Source: an uncultured Oceanisphaera sp. (GTDB taxonomy: Bacteria; Pseudomonadota; Gammaproteobacteria; Enterobacterales; Aeromonadaceae). From it: DNA of 64,000 nt. A model generated the notes under the pieces. That model did no database searches. It was not told the DNA's origin and was given only the letters and a program-made list of their open reading frames with translations. Positions 36,020 through 46,008 of the stretch are shown in pieces. A program made the position numbers and the translations under genes. The stretch spans positions 1-64,000 of the forward strand of contig NZ_CANLZU010000007.1 in the NCBI RefSeq assembly GCF_947495715.1, in the 5' to 3' direction. Numbering within the stretch: the stretch's first letter is position 1; each line of letters opens with the position of its first letter.

Positions 36020-37414
36020 TCAGGAAGACAGGGTGCGGATAAGATTGGAATAATCTTCCTTTATATCATGACTCTCTTCCCGGAGCTGGCCGATTTTTCG
36101 GCAGGCGTGCAGCACGGTAGTGTGATCGCGGCCTCCGAAGGCATCGCCGATTTCGGGCAAAGAATGATTGGTCAGTTCCTTGGCCAGCGCCATGGCCAGC
36201 TGACGCGGGCGCGCCACCGAGCGGGAGCGGCGCTTGGACAGCAGGTCGGCCAGCTTTATCTTGTAGTATTCGGCGACCGTCTTCTGAATGTTGTCGATGG
36301 TCACCAGCTTTTCCTGCAGCGCCAGCAGGTCTCGCAGCGCCTCGCGCACGAAGTCGATATTGATGGCCCGGCCGGTAAAGTTGGCGTTGGCCATGACCCG
36401 GTTCAGGGCCCCTTCCAACTCACGCACGTTGGATCTCAGTCGCTTGGCGATAAAGAAGGCCACCTCGTCGGGCAGGCGCATCTTGTTCTCGTCGGCCTTG
36501 CGCATCAGGATCGCGACCCGGGTTTCCAGCTCCGGTGGCTCGATCGCCACCGTCAGGCCCCAGCCGAAGCGGGACTTGAGCCGGTCTTCGACGCCGTTGA
36601 TCTCTTTGGGATAACGATCCGAGGTGAGGATGATCTGCTGATTGCCTTCGAGCAGCGCATTGAAGGTGTGGAAGAATTCTTCCTGCGAGCGCTCCTTGTT
36701 GGCGAAGAACTGAATGTCATCGATCAGCAGCGCATCCACGCTGCGGTAATAGCGTTTGAATTCTTCGATGGCGTTATTCTGCAACGCCTTGACCATGTCC
36801 TGCACGAAGCGCTCGGAATGCATGTAGATGACCTTGGCATCGGCCTTGCGGGCGCGAATGCCGTTACCCACCGCATGCAGCAGGTGAGTCTTACCCAGGC
36901 CGGTGCCGCCATACAGAAACAGCGGGTTGTAGGCACCGCCCGGATTGTCGGCAACCTGACGGGCTGCGGCCCGGGCCAGCTGGTTCGACTTACCCTCGAC
37001 GAAGTTGTCGAAGGTATAGTTGGGATTCATGTTGCTCTTGTAGGTGATCTGCGGCCGATCGTCGGCCTGCTCGATCCAGGAGGGGGTGTTCTGCACCCGA
37101 TTCTGCGCCTTGCCACTGTTGGCACTGCTGCCGCTGTTACTGCTGCTGGTCATCAGGTTGACTGGCGTACGCTTTTTGCCCACCTCGAACTTCATCTGCG
37201 GGCAGTTGCTGCCACAAAATTCGCTCAACAGGCCGTTGATCCGCAGCAGATACTTGTCCCGCACCCAGTCGAGTACGAAACGATTGGGGGCAAACAGGGT
37301 CAGGGTATTATCGCCCAGCTCCGCCTGCAGCGGCCGGATCCACATACTGAATTCTGCCGAAGGCAATTCATCTTGTAGCCGGTTAAGACACTGCTGCCAA
37401 AGCATAGCGCTCAT
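36020..37414 (-). CDS. dnaA: chromosomal replication initiator DnaA
   Basis: 464 aa. Domain [31 protein letters not shown]; a short Ser/Asn-rich linker ([14 protein letters not shown]); AAA+ domain III with [15 protein letters not shown] and [12 protein letters not shown]; and DNA-binding domain IV with the [15 protein letters not shown] signature. It opens oriC and is also a transcription factor. The start is MSAMLW with AGGAG 5 nt upstream; ten earlier in-frame codons are not supported. The upstream region carries a DnaA box and many GATC sites, suggesting autoregulation or an origin. Confidence 0.97.
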   Translation of the reverse strand: MSAMLWQQCLNRLQDELPSAEFSMWIRPLQAELGDNTLTLFAPNRFVLDWVRDKYLLRINGLLSEFCGSNCPQMKFEVGKKRTPVNLMTSSSNSGSSANSGKAQNRVQNTPSWIEQADDRPQITYKSNMNPNYTFDNFVEGKSNQLARAAARQVADNPGGAYNPLFLYGGTGLGKTHLLHAVGNGIRARKADAKVIYMHSERFVQDMVKALQNNAIEEFKRYYRSVDALLIDDIQFFANKERSQEEFFHTFNALLEGNQQIILTSDRYPKEINGVEDRLKSRFGWGLTVAIEPPELETRVAILMRKADENKMRLPDEVAFFIAKRLRSNVRELEGALNRVMANANFTGRAINIDFVREALRDLLALQEKLVTIDNIQKTVAEYYKIKLADLLSKRRSRSVARPRQLAMALAKELTNHSLPEIGDAFGGRDHTTVLHACRKIGQLREESHDIKEDYSNLIRTLSS

Positions 37415-37474
37415 CAGAACTCCTGGAACAAAGGGATCAATCAAGGGGCCGATATTCTACTTATCAAGGGTCCG

Positions 37475-37679
37475 GATCTCTAGCCGGATCGTCTCGATCC
37501 TGTAAAATATGATCCTTGACATCTGTGAATAACTGCAACTTCATGCACAGGATCCTTCTATTTATAAACAAGCTACCCACACCATTGCGGATCGCCCGAT
37601 CCGCCTAATCGAAGTCGCGGCACACACTGCCCAATGATCAATGATCATGACCCCATGCCCAGATGTTGATTGAGCGATC
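37475..37679. other. GATC-dense region upstream of dnaA, candidate oriC or dnaA control region
   Basis: Ten GATC sites occur in 205 bp, where fewer than one is expected by chance. A consensus DnaA box TTATTCACA lies on the minus strand at 37524-37532, with the near-match TCATGCACA at 37541-37549 and CTACCCACA further on. GATCCTTCTATTTATAAA (from 37551) resembles the A/T-rich 13-mers that follow GATC in E. coli oriC. In E. coli and Vibrio, oriC lies near mioC/mnmG rather than dnaA, so this could be only the dnaA promoter with Dam/SeqA control. Confidence 0.5.
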
Positions 37680-37711
37680 CCCAACCCCTAGGCAGACTGA
37701 AAAACCATGTC

Positions 37712-37977
37712 AGGGTCTGTTGACCTTTCGCGGTGAAGTTTTGTTCGAGTTAAACGCGTTTTTATCGCGGCGAGAGGGGTGTAGCCTAGTCATTCTAAGC
37801 AAAGCCCTCTCAACAAAGAGAAAAACGCGTTTAGCCGAACCCGCAGGGCAGCGCTTGTGGGGGCTTGCTACTGCGTTATCGCTTATTTATGTAGAGTGAC
37901 TACACGGCATAAGCTCTGCCTTGTATCAAGCCCCCACAAACTGCTGCAAAAATCATCTCGAAAGGTCAACAGACCCT
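37712..37977. mobile_element. 266-bp MITE-like element with terminal inverted repeats (copy B)
   Basis: Same length and ends as copy A at 5285-5550; four base differences. Here the inner arm TTGTGGGGGCTTG / CAAGCCCCCACAA is perfectly complementary. No target-site duplication is visible (flanks gtc/ggt). It lies between the GATC-dense region and the BCCT gene. Confidence 0.88.
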
Positions 37978-38068
37978 GGTTTAAGGTTGCAAAACCGGGG
38001 GTGTTTTATCCTGCCTCCTGAAAAGAACAAAAAGGATATGTTGTACCCATCACGGAGTGATTGATCAT

Positions 38069-39670
38069 ATGTCATCGAACAACCTCAGGCCTCTGGTGTT
38101 CTGGCCCACCTTCCTGCTGCTCATGGCAGCCCTGCTCGCCAGCTATCTGGATCTGGACACCTTTCTCGCCACCACCAAAACCCTGAACAGCGCCATACTG
38201 GACAACTTTTCCTGGTTGTTCAGCCTCGGCAGCCTGTATCTGCTGGTACTGGCGGTGGTGGTCTACTTTTCGCCGCTCGGAAAAGTCCGCATCGGTGGCG
38301 ATAGCGCCGAGCCACTGCTTAGCCGCTGGCGCTGGTTTTCCATCACCCTGTGCACCACCCTGGCGGTAGGTGTGCTGTTCTGGACCACCGCCGAGCCGCT
38401 CTATCATCTGTTCGGGCCGCCCGAAAGTACCGGTCTGGCAGCGGGCTCACCGGATGCCGCCCGCTTCGCCATGGCCACCATGTTTTTGCACTGGTCCTTT
38501 ACCCCCTACGCCATCTACACCATTCCCTCATTGGTGTTTGCCCTCGCCTTCTATAACCAGCGCAAGCGCTTTTCCATCGGCAGCATGCTGGAGCCGGTGC
38601 TGGGCGCCCGCATCACCCGCCGCTTCGGTACTGTCATCGATGCGGTAGCGCTCTATGCCCTGGTGGCCGGCATGGCTTCTTCGCTGGGTACCGGCGCCCT
38701 GACCCTGGCCGGTGGCGCCGGTCAGTATCTGGGCGGTGAAACCACGCCGCTGCGCCTCGGCATCATCATAGCGGTGATCGTGGCCACCTTTGTGCTTTCC
38801 GCCGCCAGCGGCCTGAAAAAAGGCATAGCGCGCATGTCGGCGCTGAACGCCTGGCTGCTGCTGTTTCTCGGCGTGTTCATGTTCTGCTTCGGCCCCAGCA
38901 TCTTCATGATCGCCCTGGGCACCGAATCGCTCGGCCTGTATCTGGATACCTTCTTTACCCGCAGCCTGTTCACCGGCGCCGCCGCCAGCGATCCCTGGCC
39001 CCAGTGGTGGAGCATTTTCTACTGGGCGGTGTGGTTTGCCTGGGCCCCGGTGACCGCCCTGTTCCTCGGCAAAATCGCCCGCGGCTACACGGTGCGTGAA
39101 TTCATCCGTATCAACCTGCTGTTTCCGTCCCTGTTCGCCATCGTCTGGATCTGCATCTTCTCCGGCACGGCCATCTATCTGGACATGCAGCAGGCGGCCG
39201 GCCTGAACGAGGTACTCAACAACGAAGGCGTAGAACATGTGCTGTACCGCATCTTCGAACAGCTGCCGGGCAGCAACATCATGATAGTACTGCTGCTGTT
39301 TATCGCCTTTATCTCCTATGTCACCGCCGCCGACTCCAATACCGATGCCATCGGCGGTCTCTGCACCCGCGGTCTGACCGCCGACAGCGACATGGACGGC
39401 GGCCTGGGCATCAAGGTGCTGTGGGGCTCGGTGATCGGCACCGTGTCCTGGGTCATGGTGTCCTTCGTCGGCCTCGACGGCGTCAAGATGCTGTCCAATC
39501 TCGGCGGCCTGCCCGCCATGTTCATTATCCTGCTGGCCAGCGGCTCCCTGTGGTACTGGCTGTCCAATCCGGCCCTGGTGATCCTGTCACCCAGCCCGGC
39601 CCCAACCCCGGCCAGCGACACCAACACCTCATCATTTGAAGGAATACCGACCAATGCAAATCAAGCATGA
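38069..39670 (+). CDS. atypical BCCT family transporter
   Basis: 533 aa, about 12 membrane segments. Very similar in layout to the carrier at 28098: FSPLGKVRIGGDSAEPLLSR, CTTLAVGVLFWTTAEPLYHLFGPPES, and an altered signature FYWAVWFAWAPVTALFLGKIARGYTVREF, where one cage Trp is Val and PFVG is PVTA. The start ATG at 38069 follows CGGAG by 11 nt; a GTG at 38057 is possible. Its last 17 bases overlap the next gene, a CocE-like hydrolase, so import and hydrolysis of the same compound is suggested. The element at 37712-37977 lies just upstream and may have altered its promoter. Confidence 0.85.
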   Translation: MSSNNLRPLVFWPTFLLLMAALLASYLDLDTFLATTKTLNSAILDNFSWLFSLGSLYLLVLAVVVYFSPLGKVRIGGDSAEPLLSRWRWFSITLCTTLAVGVLFWTTAEPLYHLFGPPESTGLAAGSPDAARFAMATMFLHWSFTPYAIYTIPSLVFALAFYNQRKRFSIGSMLEPVLGARITRRFGTVIDAVALYALVAGMASSLGTGALTLAGGAGQYLGGETTPLRLGIIIAVIVATFVLSAASGLKKGIARMSALNAWLLLFLGVFMFCFGPSIFMIALGTESLGLYLDTFFTRSLFTGAAASDPWPQWWSIFYWAVWFAWAPVTALFLGKIARGYTVREFIRINLLFPSLFAIVWICIFSGTAIYLDMQQAAGLNEVLNNEGVEHVLYRIFEQLPGSNIMIVLLLFIAFISYVTAADSNTDAIGGLCTRGLTADSDMDGGLGIKVLWGSVIGTVSWVMVSFVGLDGVKMLSNLGGLPAMFIILLASGSLWYWLSNPALVILSPSPAPTPASDTNTSSFEGIPTNANQA

Positions 39671-41663
39671 GTTTCCCCGTCAGGTGCGTGAAATAGAGCA
39701 CCTGCAGATCCCGCTCAAGGACGGCACCATGCTGGCCGCCCGAGTCTGGCTGCCCGCCGACGCGGAGCAGCATTCGGTGCCTGCCATCCTGGAATATCTG
39801 CCCTACCGCAAGGTAGACGGTACCGCGGTACGCGATGCCCTGACCCACCCCTACCTGGCGGGCCATGGCTATGCCTGTGTGCGGGTGGATATTCGCGGCA
39901 ACGGCGAGTCCGACGGTCTGATGCTGGATGAATATCTGCAGCAGGAGCAGGACGACGCGCTCGAGGTCATCGACTGGATCAGCCGCCAGCCCTGGTGCGA
40001 CGGCAACCTGGGCATGATGGGTATCTCCTGGGGGGGCTTCAACAGCCTGCAGCTGGCGGCGCGCCGGCCCAAGCCGCTGAAGGCCATCATCACCATCTGC
40101 TCCACCGACGACCGCTACGCCGACGACGTGCACTTCAAGGGCGGCAACCTGCTGCTGGAAAACCTGGGCTGGGCCGCCACCATGCTGAGCTTTTCCGCCG
40201 CCGTGCCGGATCCCCGCCTGGTGGGCGACGACTGGCAGGCCATGTGGAAGCACCGGCTGGAAAACATGCCGCTGCTGGCCAAGCCCTGGATCGAGCACAG
40301 CACCCGGGACGCCTACTGGCAGCACGGTTCCATCTGCGAAAATTATGAGGATATAGAGGCTGCCGTGTACTGCGTCGGCGGCTGGGGCGATGCCTATCGC
40401 AACACCCCGGTACGGATGATGGAGCACCTCAAGTGCCCGAAGAAGGCGTTGATCGGCCCCTGGATCCACAAGTATCCCCACTTCGCCATTCCGGATCCGG
40501 CCATCGGCTTCCTGCAGGAAGCGTTGCGCTGGTGGGATCACTGGCTGAAGGGCATCGACACCGGCATCATGGACGAGCCCGAGTGCACCTTCTACCTGCA
40601 GGAGGCCCAGCCGCCTTCCGCCATGACCGCTTATCGCTCCGGCGACTGGGTGCAGACCGATGGCTGGCCCGCCAGCCAGGTAGAGCCACTGTCGTTCAGC
40701 CTGACCGACAACGGCTTGCAGCAAGGTGAACATGCACTGAATTACCCTTCCAGTATCTGTTCTCCGCTCACCACAGGGGTGCACGGCGGCGAGTACTGCG
40801 CCATCTGGTTCGGCCCCGACTTCCCGACCGATCAACGCCGGGACGACGCCCTGTCCCTGTGTTTCGACAGCACACCCCTGAACGAACCGCTGCCGCTGCT
40901 GGGCAACCCCCGCATAGCGCTCAGAGGCTCGGTGGATCAGGACTGCGGCCAGGTCACGGTGCGCCTCAGCGATGTGGCACCGGACGGCTGCGCCACCCTG
41001 ATAAGCTACGGCACCCTGAACCTGGCCCTGCGTAATGACCCTGCGGTGCTGGAGCCGCCGGTGCCGGGCGAAGAGATGGACTTCGAGGTGCAGCTGGACA
41101 ACATCGGCTATAAGGTACCCGCCGGTCACCGACTGCGTGTCGCCATCGCCACCGCCCATTTTCCGCTGCTGTGGCCCAGTCCCAAGCTGACCACCCTGAG
41201 CCTGGTGCCCGGCCAGCAGCATCTGACCCTACCGGTATACCGGGGCGAGTCCATCGACAACCCCTTCCAGCCGCCGGAGTCCGCCCAGCCGGTCAACATG
41301 GAACAGCTGCGCGAGTCCAGCCCAAAACGTACCATCACCGAAGACGTGGCCAGTGGCGAAGTCTGCGTGCGGGTGGACGACGACATGGGCACCTATCGCT
41401 TCCTCGATCACGGTCTTTGGGTCGAGCAGAAAGCCACCGAGGAATATCGCACCCGCCCCGAGGATCCCGACGCCACCCAGGCCGACATTCACTGGTTGTA
41501 CCGGGCCGGCCGGGATGACTGGGAGGTACGGGTAGAAAGCGAGTTGCACCTGGCCTGTGACGAGCAGCATTTCTACCTGAGCGCCCGCCAGCAGGCCTGG
41601 CTGGATGGTGACTTGTTCAACGACAAGAGCTGGGAATACCGTATTCCACGGCTTGCCCAGTAG
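39654..41663 (+). CDS. CocE/NonD family hydrolase (X-Pro dipeptidyl-peptidase-like acylase)
   Basis: 669 aa. Alpha/beta-hydrolase N-terminal part: DGTMLAARVWLPA, ILEYLPYRK, VRVDIRGNGESDG, and the nucleophile elbow GMMGISWGGFNSL (Ser of GxSxxG). The His is probably in GPWIHKYPHFA. The C-terminal half is a jelly-roll (PepX_C-type) domain. Relatives include cocaine esterase, glutaryl-7-ACA acylase and X-Pro dipeptidyl peptidase. There is no signal peptide, so it is cytoplasmic. Starts 17 bp inside the BCCT gene with AAGGAA upstream, implying translational coupling. The substrate is probably an ester or amide taken up by that carrier; this is inference. Confidence 0.85.
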   Translation: MQIKHEFPRQVREIEHLQIPLKDGTMLAARVWLPADAEQHSVPAILEYLPYRKVDGTAVRDALTHPYLAGHGYACVRVDIRGNGESDGLMLDEYLQQEQDDALEVIDWISRQPWCDGNLGMMGISWGGFNSLQLAARRPKPLKAIITICSTDDRYADDVHFKGGNLLLENLGWAATMLSFSAAVPDPRLVGDDWQAMWKHRLENMPLLAKPWIEHSTRDAYWQHGSICENYEDIEAAVYCVGGWGDAYRNTPVRMMEHLKCPKKALIGPWIHKYPHFAIPDPAIGFLQEALRWWDHWLKGIDTGIMDEPECTFYLQEAQPPSAMTAYRSGDWVQTDGWPASQVEPLSFSLTDNGLQQGEHALNYPSSICSPLTTGVHGGEYCAIWFGPDFPTDQRRDDALSLCFDSTPLNEPLPLLGNPRIALRGSVDQDCGQVTVRLSDVAPDGCATLISYGTLNLALRNDPAVLEPPVPGEEMDFEVQLDNIGYKVPAGHRLRVAIATAHFPLLWPSPKLTTLSLVPGQQHLTLPVYRGESIDNPFQPPESAQPVNMEQLRESSPKRTITEDVASGEVCVRVDDDMGTYRFLDHGLWVEQKATEEYRTRPEDPDATQADIHWLYRAGRDDWEVRVESELHLACDEQHFYLSARQQAWLDGDLFNDKSWEYRIPRLAQ

Positions 41664-41726
41664 CCTTGGCGGCAGGCCGGGAGTAAGGTAGGGGCTTATT
41701 CAGTACAGGACGCCCAGGAAGCTGAT

Positions 41727-42647
41727 ATGTTCCAACGGATCAAGCCCCTACCTCCCCTTAATTGTCTGCAGGCTTTTGAAGCGGCGGCCCGCAGCCAGAG
41801 CTTCACCCAGGCGGCGACCGAACTCAGCCTGACCCAGAGCGCCATCAGCCGGCAAATCAAGCGGCTGGAGGAGTGTCTGGGTCGGCCCCTGTTTCATCGC
41901 GATGCTCAGGGTGTGCTCCTGACCCCGGCGGGCGAGCGTTATTTTCAGCTGGTGCAGCGATTGCTGCGCGAACTGGCCAGCGGCACCGCCGCCCTGACCC
42001 GGCGTCAGGGCAGCCTGCAGCTGACCCTGGCATCCAGCCCCACCGTCGCCTCCATGTGGCTGACCCGCAAACTGCCCGCACTACAGCAGCTGCATCCACA
42101 GCTCGAGATCCGCATCCTGACCATGGCCGACCCCCGGCAACTGGATCTGAGCGAGTTCGATCTTGCCCTCTATTATCTGGTGCCCGGAGAAAAGGAGCCG
42201 CCCGGCGTACAGATCACTCGCATCATGGAACAGGAAGACGTCATCGCCGTATGTAACGCCGGTTATCTGCAGCAAGCCGGGCCTGTCACCAGCCCGCAGC
42301 AGATGCTGCGCGAACATACCTTGCTGGAACTGGAAGACTACTTTCATGACTGGCTGACCTGGGAAGACTGGTTCGAAGCCCTGACAGAGCCTTACCAGGC
42401 CCCCGCCCATACCCTCAAGACCAACAGCTATCAGCTGCTGATGCAGGCGGCCCTGGCCGGCCAGGGCATCGCCCTCGGCTGGGCCCGGCTGCTGCAACCT
42501 TATCTGCAGGAAGGCACCCTGGTGCAGCCGCTGCCCCACAGCATGCCCAGCAAGGGATATCTGTGCCTGCTGGAGCCCAGTCACCGCCACCCCTCGGTCG
42601 CCACTCGACTGTTCACCCAATGGCTGTTGCCACACCAGGACGGTTGA
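41727..42647 (+). CDS. LysR family regulator (GcvA-like)
   Basis: 306 aa. IKPLPPLNCLQAFEAAARSQSFTQAATELSLTQSAISRQIKRLEECLGRPLF is a strong LysR helix-turn-helix; the effector domain follows with LQLTLASSPTVASMWLTRKLPALQQLHPQLEIRIL. It is 63 bp after the hydrolase gene in the same direction and may control the BCCT-hydrolase pair or the ABC operon downstream. Confidence 0.88.
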   Translation: MFQRIKPLPPLNCLQAFEAAARSQSFTQAATELSLTQSAISRQIKRLEECLGRPLFHRDAQGVLLTPAGERYFQLVQRLLRELASGTAALTRRQGSLQLTLASSPTVASMWLTRKLPALQQLHPQLEIRILTMADPRQLDLSEFDLALYYLVPGEKEPPGVQITRIMEQEDVIAVCNAGYLQQAGPVTSPQQMLREHTLLELEDYFHDWLTWEDWFEALTEPYQAPAHTLKTNSYQLLMQAALAGQGIALGWARLLQPYLQEGTLVQPLPHSMPSKGYLCLLEPSHRHPSVATRLFTQWLLPHQDG

Positions 42648-42838
42648 ACCTGCCGACCGGCGACGAGACCACCAATTTGCGAATATTTCTTACCCTCTTC
42701 CTTCCAGGTCAGGTTATTAGTTTGTAAAAAACTGGCATGCTGCCTTTGGCTGGTATAAAAAGACCTTCATCATTTATGCTGTAGCGATGATGACTGCACC
42801 GGTTGCGGTCATGCCGTCGATCATCAGGAGAGTTATTC

Positions 42839-43597
42839 ATGTTCAAATCCATCAAGCTGTTGGCTGCTACCCTGGCCCTGTCCACTTCCCTGATCGCGCC
42901 GGCCATGGCGGCCGATGCGGTCAAGGTCGGCATGTCCGGTCGCTACTATCCGTTCACCTTCGTCAAACAGGATGAGCTGCAGGGCTTTGAAGTCGATGTC
43001 TGGAACGCCATCGGTGAGCGTCTCGACCGCGAGGTAGAGTTTGTAACCACCAACTTCTCCGGCCTGTTCGGCATGCTGGAAACCGGTCGTATCGACACCA
43101 TTTCCAACCAGATCACCATTACCCCGGAACGGCTGGAAAAATATGATTTCGCCGACCCCTATGTCTACGACGGCGCCCAGATAGTGGTACGCAAGGGCAA
43201 CGACAGCATTCAGGGGCTGGACGATCTGAAAGGCAAGAAGGTCGCCGTCAACCTGGGCTCCAACTTCGAACAGCTGATGCGCAAGCACGACACCAATAAC
43301 GAAATCAACATCATCACCTACGAGACCAACCTGGAGCAGGACGTGGCGCTGGGTCGTACCGATGCCTTCGTCATGGACCGCGTCGGCTCCGCCCAGCTGA
43401 TCAAGGAAGCCGGACTGCCGCTGCAGCTGGCCGGCAAGCCGTTCGAGACCCTGGAAAATGCCTTCCCCTTCGTGAAAACCCCCGAGCAGCAGGCACTGCT
43501 GGCCGAGGTGAACCGAGCCCTGGCCGATATGCGTGCCGACGGCACCCTGACACAGATTTCGGAGAAATGGCTGGGCGCAGACATCACCAGCAAATAA
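42839..43597 (+). CDS. amino acid ABC transporter, periplasmic substrate-binding protein
   Basis: 252 aa. The signal peptide MFKSIKLLAATLALSTSLIAPAMA ends at a clear AMA-A cleavage site. The mature protein is SBP_bac_3: VGMSGRYYPFTFVKQDELQGFEVDVWNAIGERL, DTISNQITITPERLEKYDFADPYVYDGAQIVVRKG, LKGKKVAVNLGSNFE. This resembles cystine/polar amino acid binders. CAGGAG ribosome-binding site. First gene of a complete three-gene importer. The substrate (cystine or another polar amino acid) is not determined. Confidence 0.9.
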   Translation: MFKSIKLLAATLALSTSLIAPAMAADAVKVGMSGRYYPFTFVKQDELQGFEVDVWNAIGERLDREVEFVTTNFSGLFGMLETGRIDTISNQITITPERLEKYDFADPYVYDGAQIVVRKGNDSIQGLDDLKGKKVAVNLGSNFEQLMRKHDTNNEINIITYETNLEQDVALGRTDAFVMDRVGSAQLIKEAGLPLQLAGKPFETLENAFPFVKTPEQQALLAEVNRALADMRADGTLTQISEKWLGADITSK

Positions 43598-43600
43598 ACC

Positions 43601-44266
43601 ATGCAATTTGATCTCGACTATACCCTGGCGCTGTTTCCGATCCTGTTCGGATATCTGGGCACGACCATGGAAATGGCGCTGCTGGGCTTTGTATTCGCCC
43701 TGATTATTGCCGGTGGGCTGGCGGTGATCAGAACCTTCGAACTGCCGGTGCTCAACGCCCTGGCCAAGCTGTTCATCTCCTTCTTTCGCGGCACCCCGTT
43801 GCTGGTTCAGCTGTTTCTGCTGTATTACGGCCTGCCGCAGATCATGCCGATATTTATCGGTCTCGATGCCTTCAGCGCCGCCGTCATCGGCCTGACGCTG
43901 CATTTTGCCGCCTACATGGCGGAATCGATTCGCGCCGCCATCCTGAGTGTGCACAAGAGTCAGATGGAAGCGGCCATGAGCATCGGCATGACCCGCACTC
44001 AGGCCATGAAACGCATCATACTGCCTCAGGCGGCGCGCATCGCCACACCCTCGCTGATGAACTACTTCATCGACATGATCAAGAGCACCTCGCTGGCCTT
44101 CACCCTGGGGGTGGCCGAAATCATGGCCTCGGCCCAGAAAGAGGCGTCCAGCAGCTTCAAGTTTTTCGAGGCCTTTATTGCGGTCGCCCTGATCTACTGG
44201 GCTGTGGTGGTGTTCTTCACCTATTTGCAGACCCGGCTGGAGCGACGGCTGAACGCCGCTTATTAG
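43601..44266 (+). CDS. amino acid ABC transporter, permease
   Basis: 221 aa, about five membrane segments, HisM/GlnP family: [20 protein letters not shown], and the ATPase-docking EAA loop [29 protein letters not shown]. Starts 3 bp after the binding protein gene and ends 7 bp before the ATPase gene. Confidence 0.92.
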   Translation: MQFDLDYTLALFPILFGYLGTTMEMALLGFVFALIIAGGLAVIRTFELPVLNALAKLFISFFRGTPLLVQLFLLYYGLPQIMPIFIGLDAFSAAVIGLTLHFAAYMAESIRAAILSVHKSQMEAAMSIGMTRTQAMKRIILPQAARIATPSLMNYFIDMIKSTSLAFTLGVAEIMASAQKEASSSFKFFEAFIAVALIYWAVVVFFTYLQTRLERRLNAAY

Positions 44267-44273
44267 GAGCACC

Positions 44274-45026
44274 ATGATTACACTGCGTAACCTGACCAAG
44301 ATCTATAACGGCCAGACGGTGCTCAACGACATCAGTCTGGATATCAAGAAAGGCGAAATCGTGGTGATACTGGGGCCCTCGGGCACCGGTAAATCCACCC
44401 TGCTGCGCTGTCTGAACCTGCTGGAAACGCCGGAGGCCGGCACCCTGGATATCGACGGCTTTGCCATCGATCTGGCAAAGCATGGTGGCAAACAGGCCAT
44501 CGAGCTGCGCAAGCGCACCTCCTTCGTGTTCCAGAACTATGCGCTGTTCGCCAACAAGACCGCCCGCGACAACATCGCCGAAGGGCTGATCACCGTGTGG
44601 AACAAGCCCAGGGCCGAGGCCAACGCCGAGGCGCTGCGCATTCTGGGCGATATCGGGCTGGAAGATAAGGCAGACGCCTATCCGTCATCCCTGTCCGGTG
44701 GCCAGCAGCAACGGGTGGGTATCGGCCGCGCCATGGCCAGCCATGCCAAGGTGATGTTGTTCGACGAGCCGACTTCGGCGCTGGATCCGGAATGGGTGGA
44801 CGAGGTGCTGGGACTGATGAAGAAGCTGGCGCTGGCGCACCAGACCATGGTGGTGGTCACCCACGAGATCGGTTTCGCCCGCGATGTGGCCGACCGGGTG
44901 ATCTTCATGGACGGTGGTCACATCGTGGAGCAGGGCCCGCCGTCCGAGCTGCTGACCAAGCCGACCGATCCCCGCACCCGGGCCTTTTTGCGCAAGGTGT
45001 TGCCGGATCGAAACGAAAACGGCTGA
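44274..45026 (+). CDS. amino acid ABC transporter, ATP-binding protein
   Basis: 250 aa. Walker [12 protein letters not shown], signature [16 protein letters not shown], Walker [15 protein letters not shown] and the switch His in [11 protein letters not shown]. It resembles the TcyN/YecC cystine ATPase and GlnQ. Powers the importer encoded by the two upstream genes. Confidence 0.93.
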   Translation: MITLRNLTKIYNGQTVLNDISLDIKKGEIVVILGPSGTGKSTLLRCLNLLETPEAGTLDIDGFAIDLAKHGGKQAIELRKRTSFVFQNYALFANKTARDNIAEGLITVWNKPRAEANAEALRILGDIGLEDKADAYPSSLSGGQQQRVGIGRAMASHAKVMLFDEPTSALDPEWVDEVLGLMKKLALAHQTMVVVTHEIGFARDVADRVIFMDGGHIVEQGPPSELLTKPTDPRTRAFLRKVLPDRNENG

Positions 45027-45061
45027 CGGATCTCGCCGCCACGGGATCCCCGCGCTTTTAG

Positions 45062-45089
45062 TTGCGCCGGCCCGCGGGGGCTGTATAAT
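45062..45089 (+). promoter_or_regulatory. strong sigma-70 promoter upstream of rpmH
   Basis: TTGCGC, 16-bp spacer, TATAAT. It lies 240 bp before rpmH and just after the ABC operon. The flanking 45007-45126 segment holds seven GATC sites. The rest of the 276-bp gap shows no gene. Confidence 0.65.
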
Positions 45090-45302
45090 CCCAGCCCCGC
45101 GATCTTCAAGGATCCCGGGATCGATCCCGTCCGGTAAAATACTTTGCCTGTGGGGTCGTCAATCAACACCATGTAGATTGACGTGATATACAGAACTGTT
45201 TAGAATTCGGCCTCTTTGGTGGGACCGTCTCGGTGATGTTTATGCGTCTGTCGAGTACATGGTCAAACTGTATAGCAAACTGACACAGCGGTAATAACTA
45301 CT

Positions 45303-45437
45303 ATGAAACGCACTTTTCAACCTTCAAATCTGAAGCGCAAACGCAGCCACGGTTTCCGTGCTCGCAAGGCCACTGTAGGTGGTCGCAAAGTACTGGCCGC
45401 TCGTCGCGCCAAAGGTCGTGCCCGTCTGAGCGCCTAA
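45303..45437 (+). CDS. rpmH: 50S ribosomal protein L34
   Basis: 44 aa, read directly: [18 protein letters not shown] at the N-terminus, then [20 protein letters not shown], ending RARLSA. The extremely basic composition and the MKRTFQPS start are diagnostic. Ribosomal large-subunit protein. Its stop overlaps the rnpA start by one base (TAATG), so the two are translationally coupled. Confidence 0.97.
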   Translation: MKRTFQPSNLKRKRSHGFRARKATVGGRKVLAARRAKGRARLSA

Positions 45438-45799
45438 TGGCCCGGCATGCCTTTACACGGGAGTTACGTTTGTTAACTCCCGCCCATTTCAAAAACGTCT
45501 TCGACAACCCCGTCAGAGCCGCTTCCCCACATCTCACACTTCTTGCCAAACCAAACGAACTGGGTCACCCCCGGTTGGGACTAGCCGTACCCAAAAAAGC
45601 ACTTAAACGTGCCGTTTGGCGCAATCGGGTCAAACGTGTTGCCCGCGAAGCCTTTCGCCTGAAGCAACATAAGCTGCCCAACGTTGATATTGTGGTGATC
45701 GCCAAGAAAGGTATCGGGGATGTGCCCAACGACGAGCTGTTCGAGCTGCTGGATAGGCTATGGCGCACGCTTTCTCGCCGCTGCAACGACTCAGCGTAG
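45437..45799 (+). CDS. rnpA: ribonuclease P protein component
   Basis: 120 aa. The RNR signature is present in [15 protein letters not shown]; the N-terminal [17 protein letters not shown] and the basic helix match RnpA. It assists the RNase P RNA in maturing tRNA 5' ends. The last 40 bases overlap yidD. Confidence 0.96.
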   Translation: MARHAFTRELRLLTPAHFKNVFDNPVRAASPHLTLLAKPNELGHPRLGLAVPKKALKRAVWRNRVKRVAREAFRLKQHKLPNVDIVVIAKKGIGDVPNDELFELLDRLWRTLSRRCNDSA

Positions 45800-46005
45800 G
45801 CCTTATTCGCCTTTACCAGCTGGTTATCAGTCCTCTGCTCGGGCCCAGGTGTCGCTTTACTCCCACCTGTTCGCAATACGCTATTGAAGCCATCCGGCTC
45901 CACGGTTTTTTAAAAGGCGGTTGGTTAACCGTCAAACGTCTATTAAAATGCCATCCTTTAGGTCCAAGCGGCCACGACCCGGTCCCGACACAGCGAAGAA
46001 AATAA
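45760..46005 (+). CDS. yidD: membrane protein insertion efficiency factor YidD
   Basis: 81 aa: [35 protein letters not shown] followed by [15 protein letters not shown], with three conserved cysteines. Small membrane-associated protein that helps YidC. Overlaps rnpA by 40 bp and precedes yidC by 3 bp, the conserved order. Confidence 0.96.
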   Translation: MAHAFSPLQRLSVGLIRLYQLVISPLLGPRCRFTPTCSQYAIEAIRLHGFLKGGWLTVKRLLKCHPLGPSGHDPVPTQRRK

Positions 46006-46008
46006 ACT

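Noticed and set aside
39525-41222. 565-aa open frame antisense to the CocE-like hydrolase
   Set aside because: Low-complexity, no ribosome-binding site, fully explained as a shadow of the hydrolase gene.
42833-44299. 488-aa open frame antisense to the ABC importer genes
   Set aside because: Covers three well-supported genes and has no family features.
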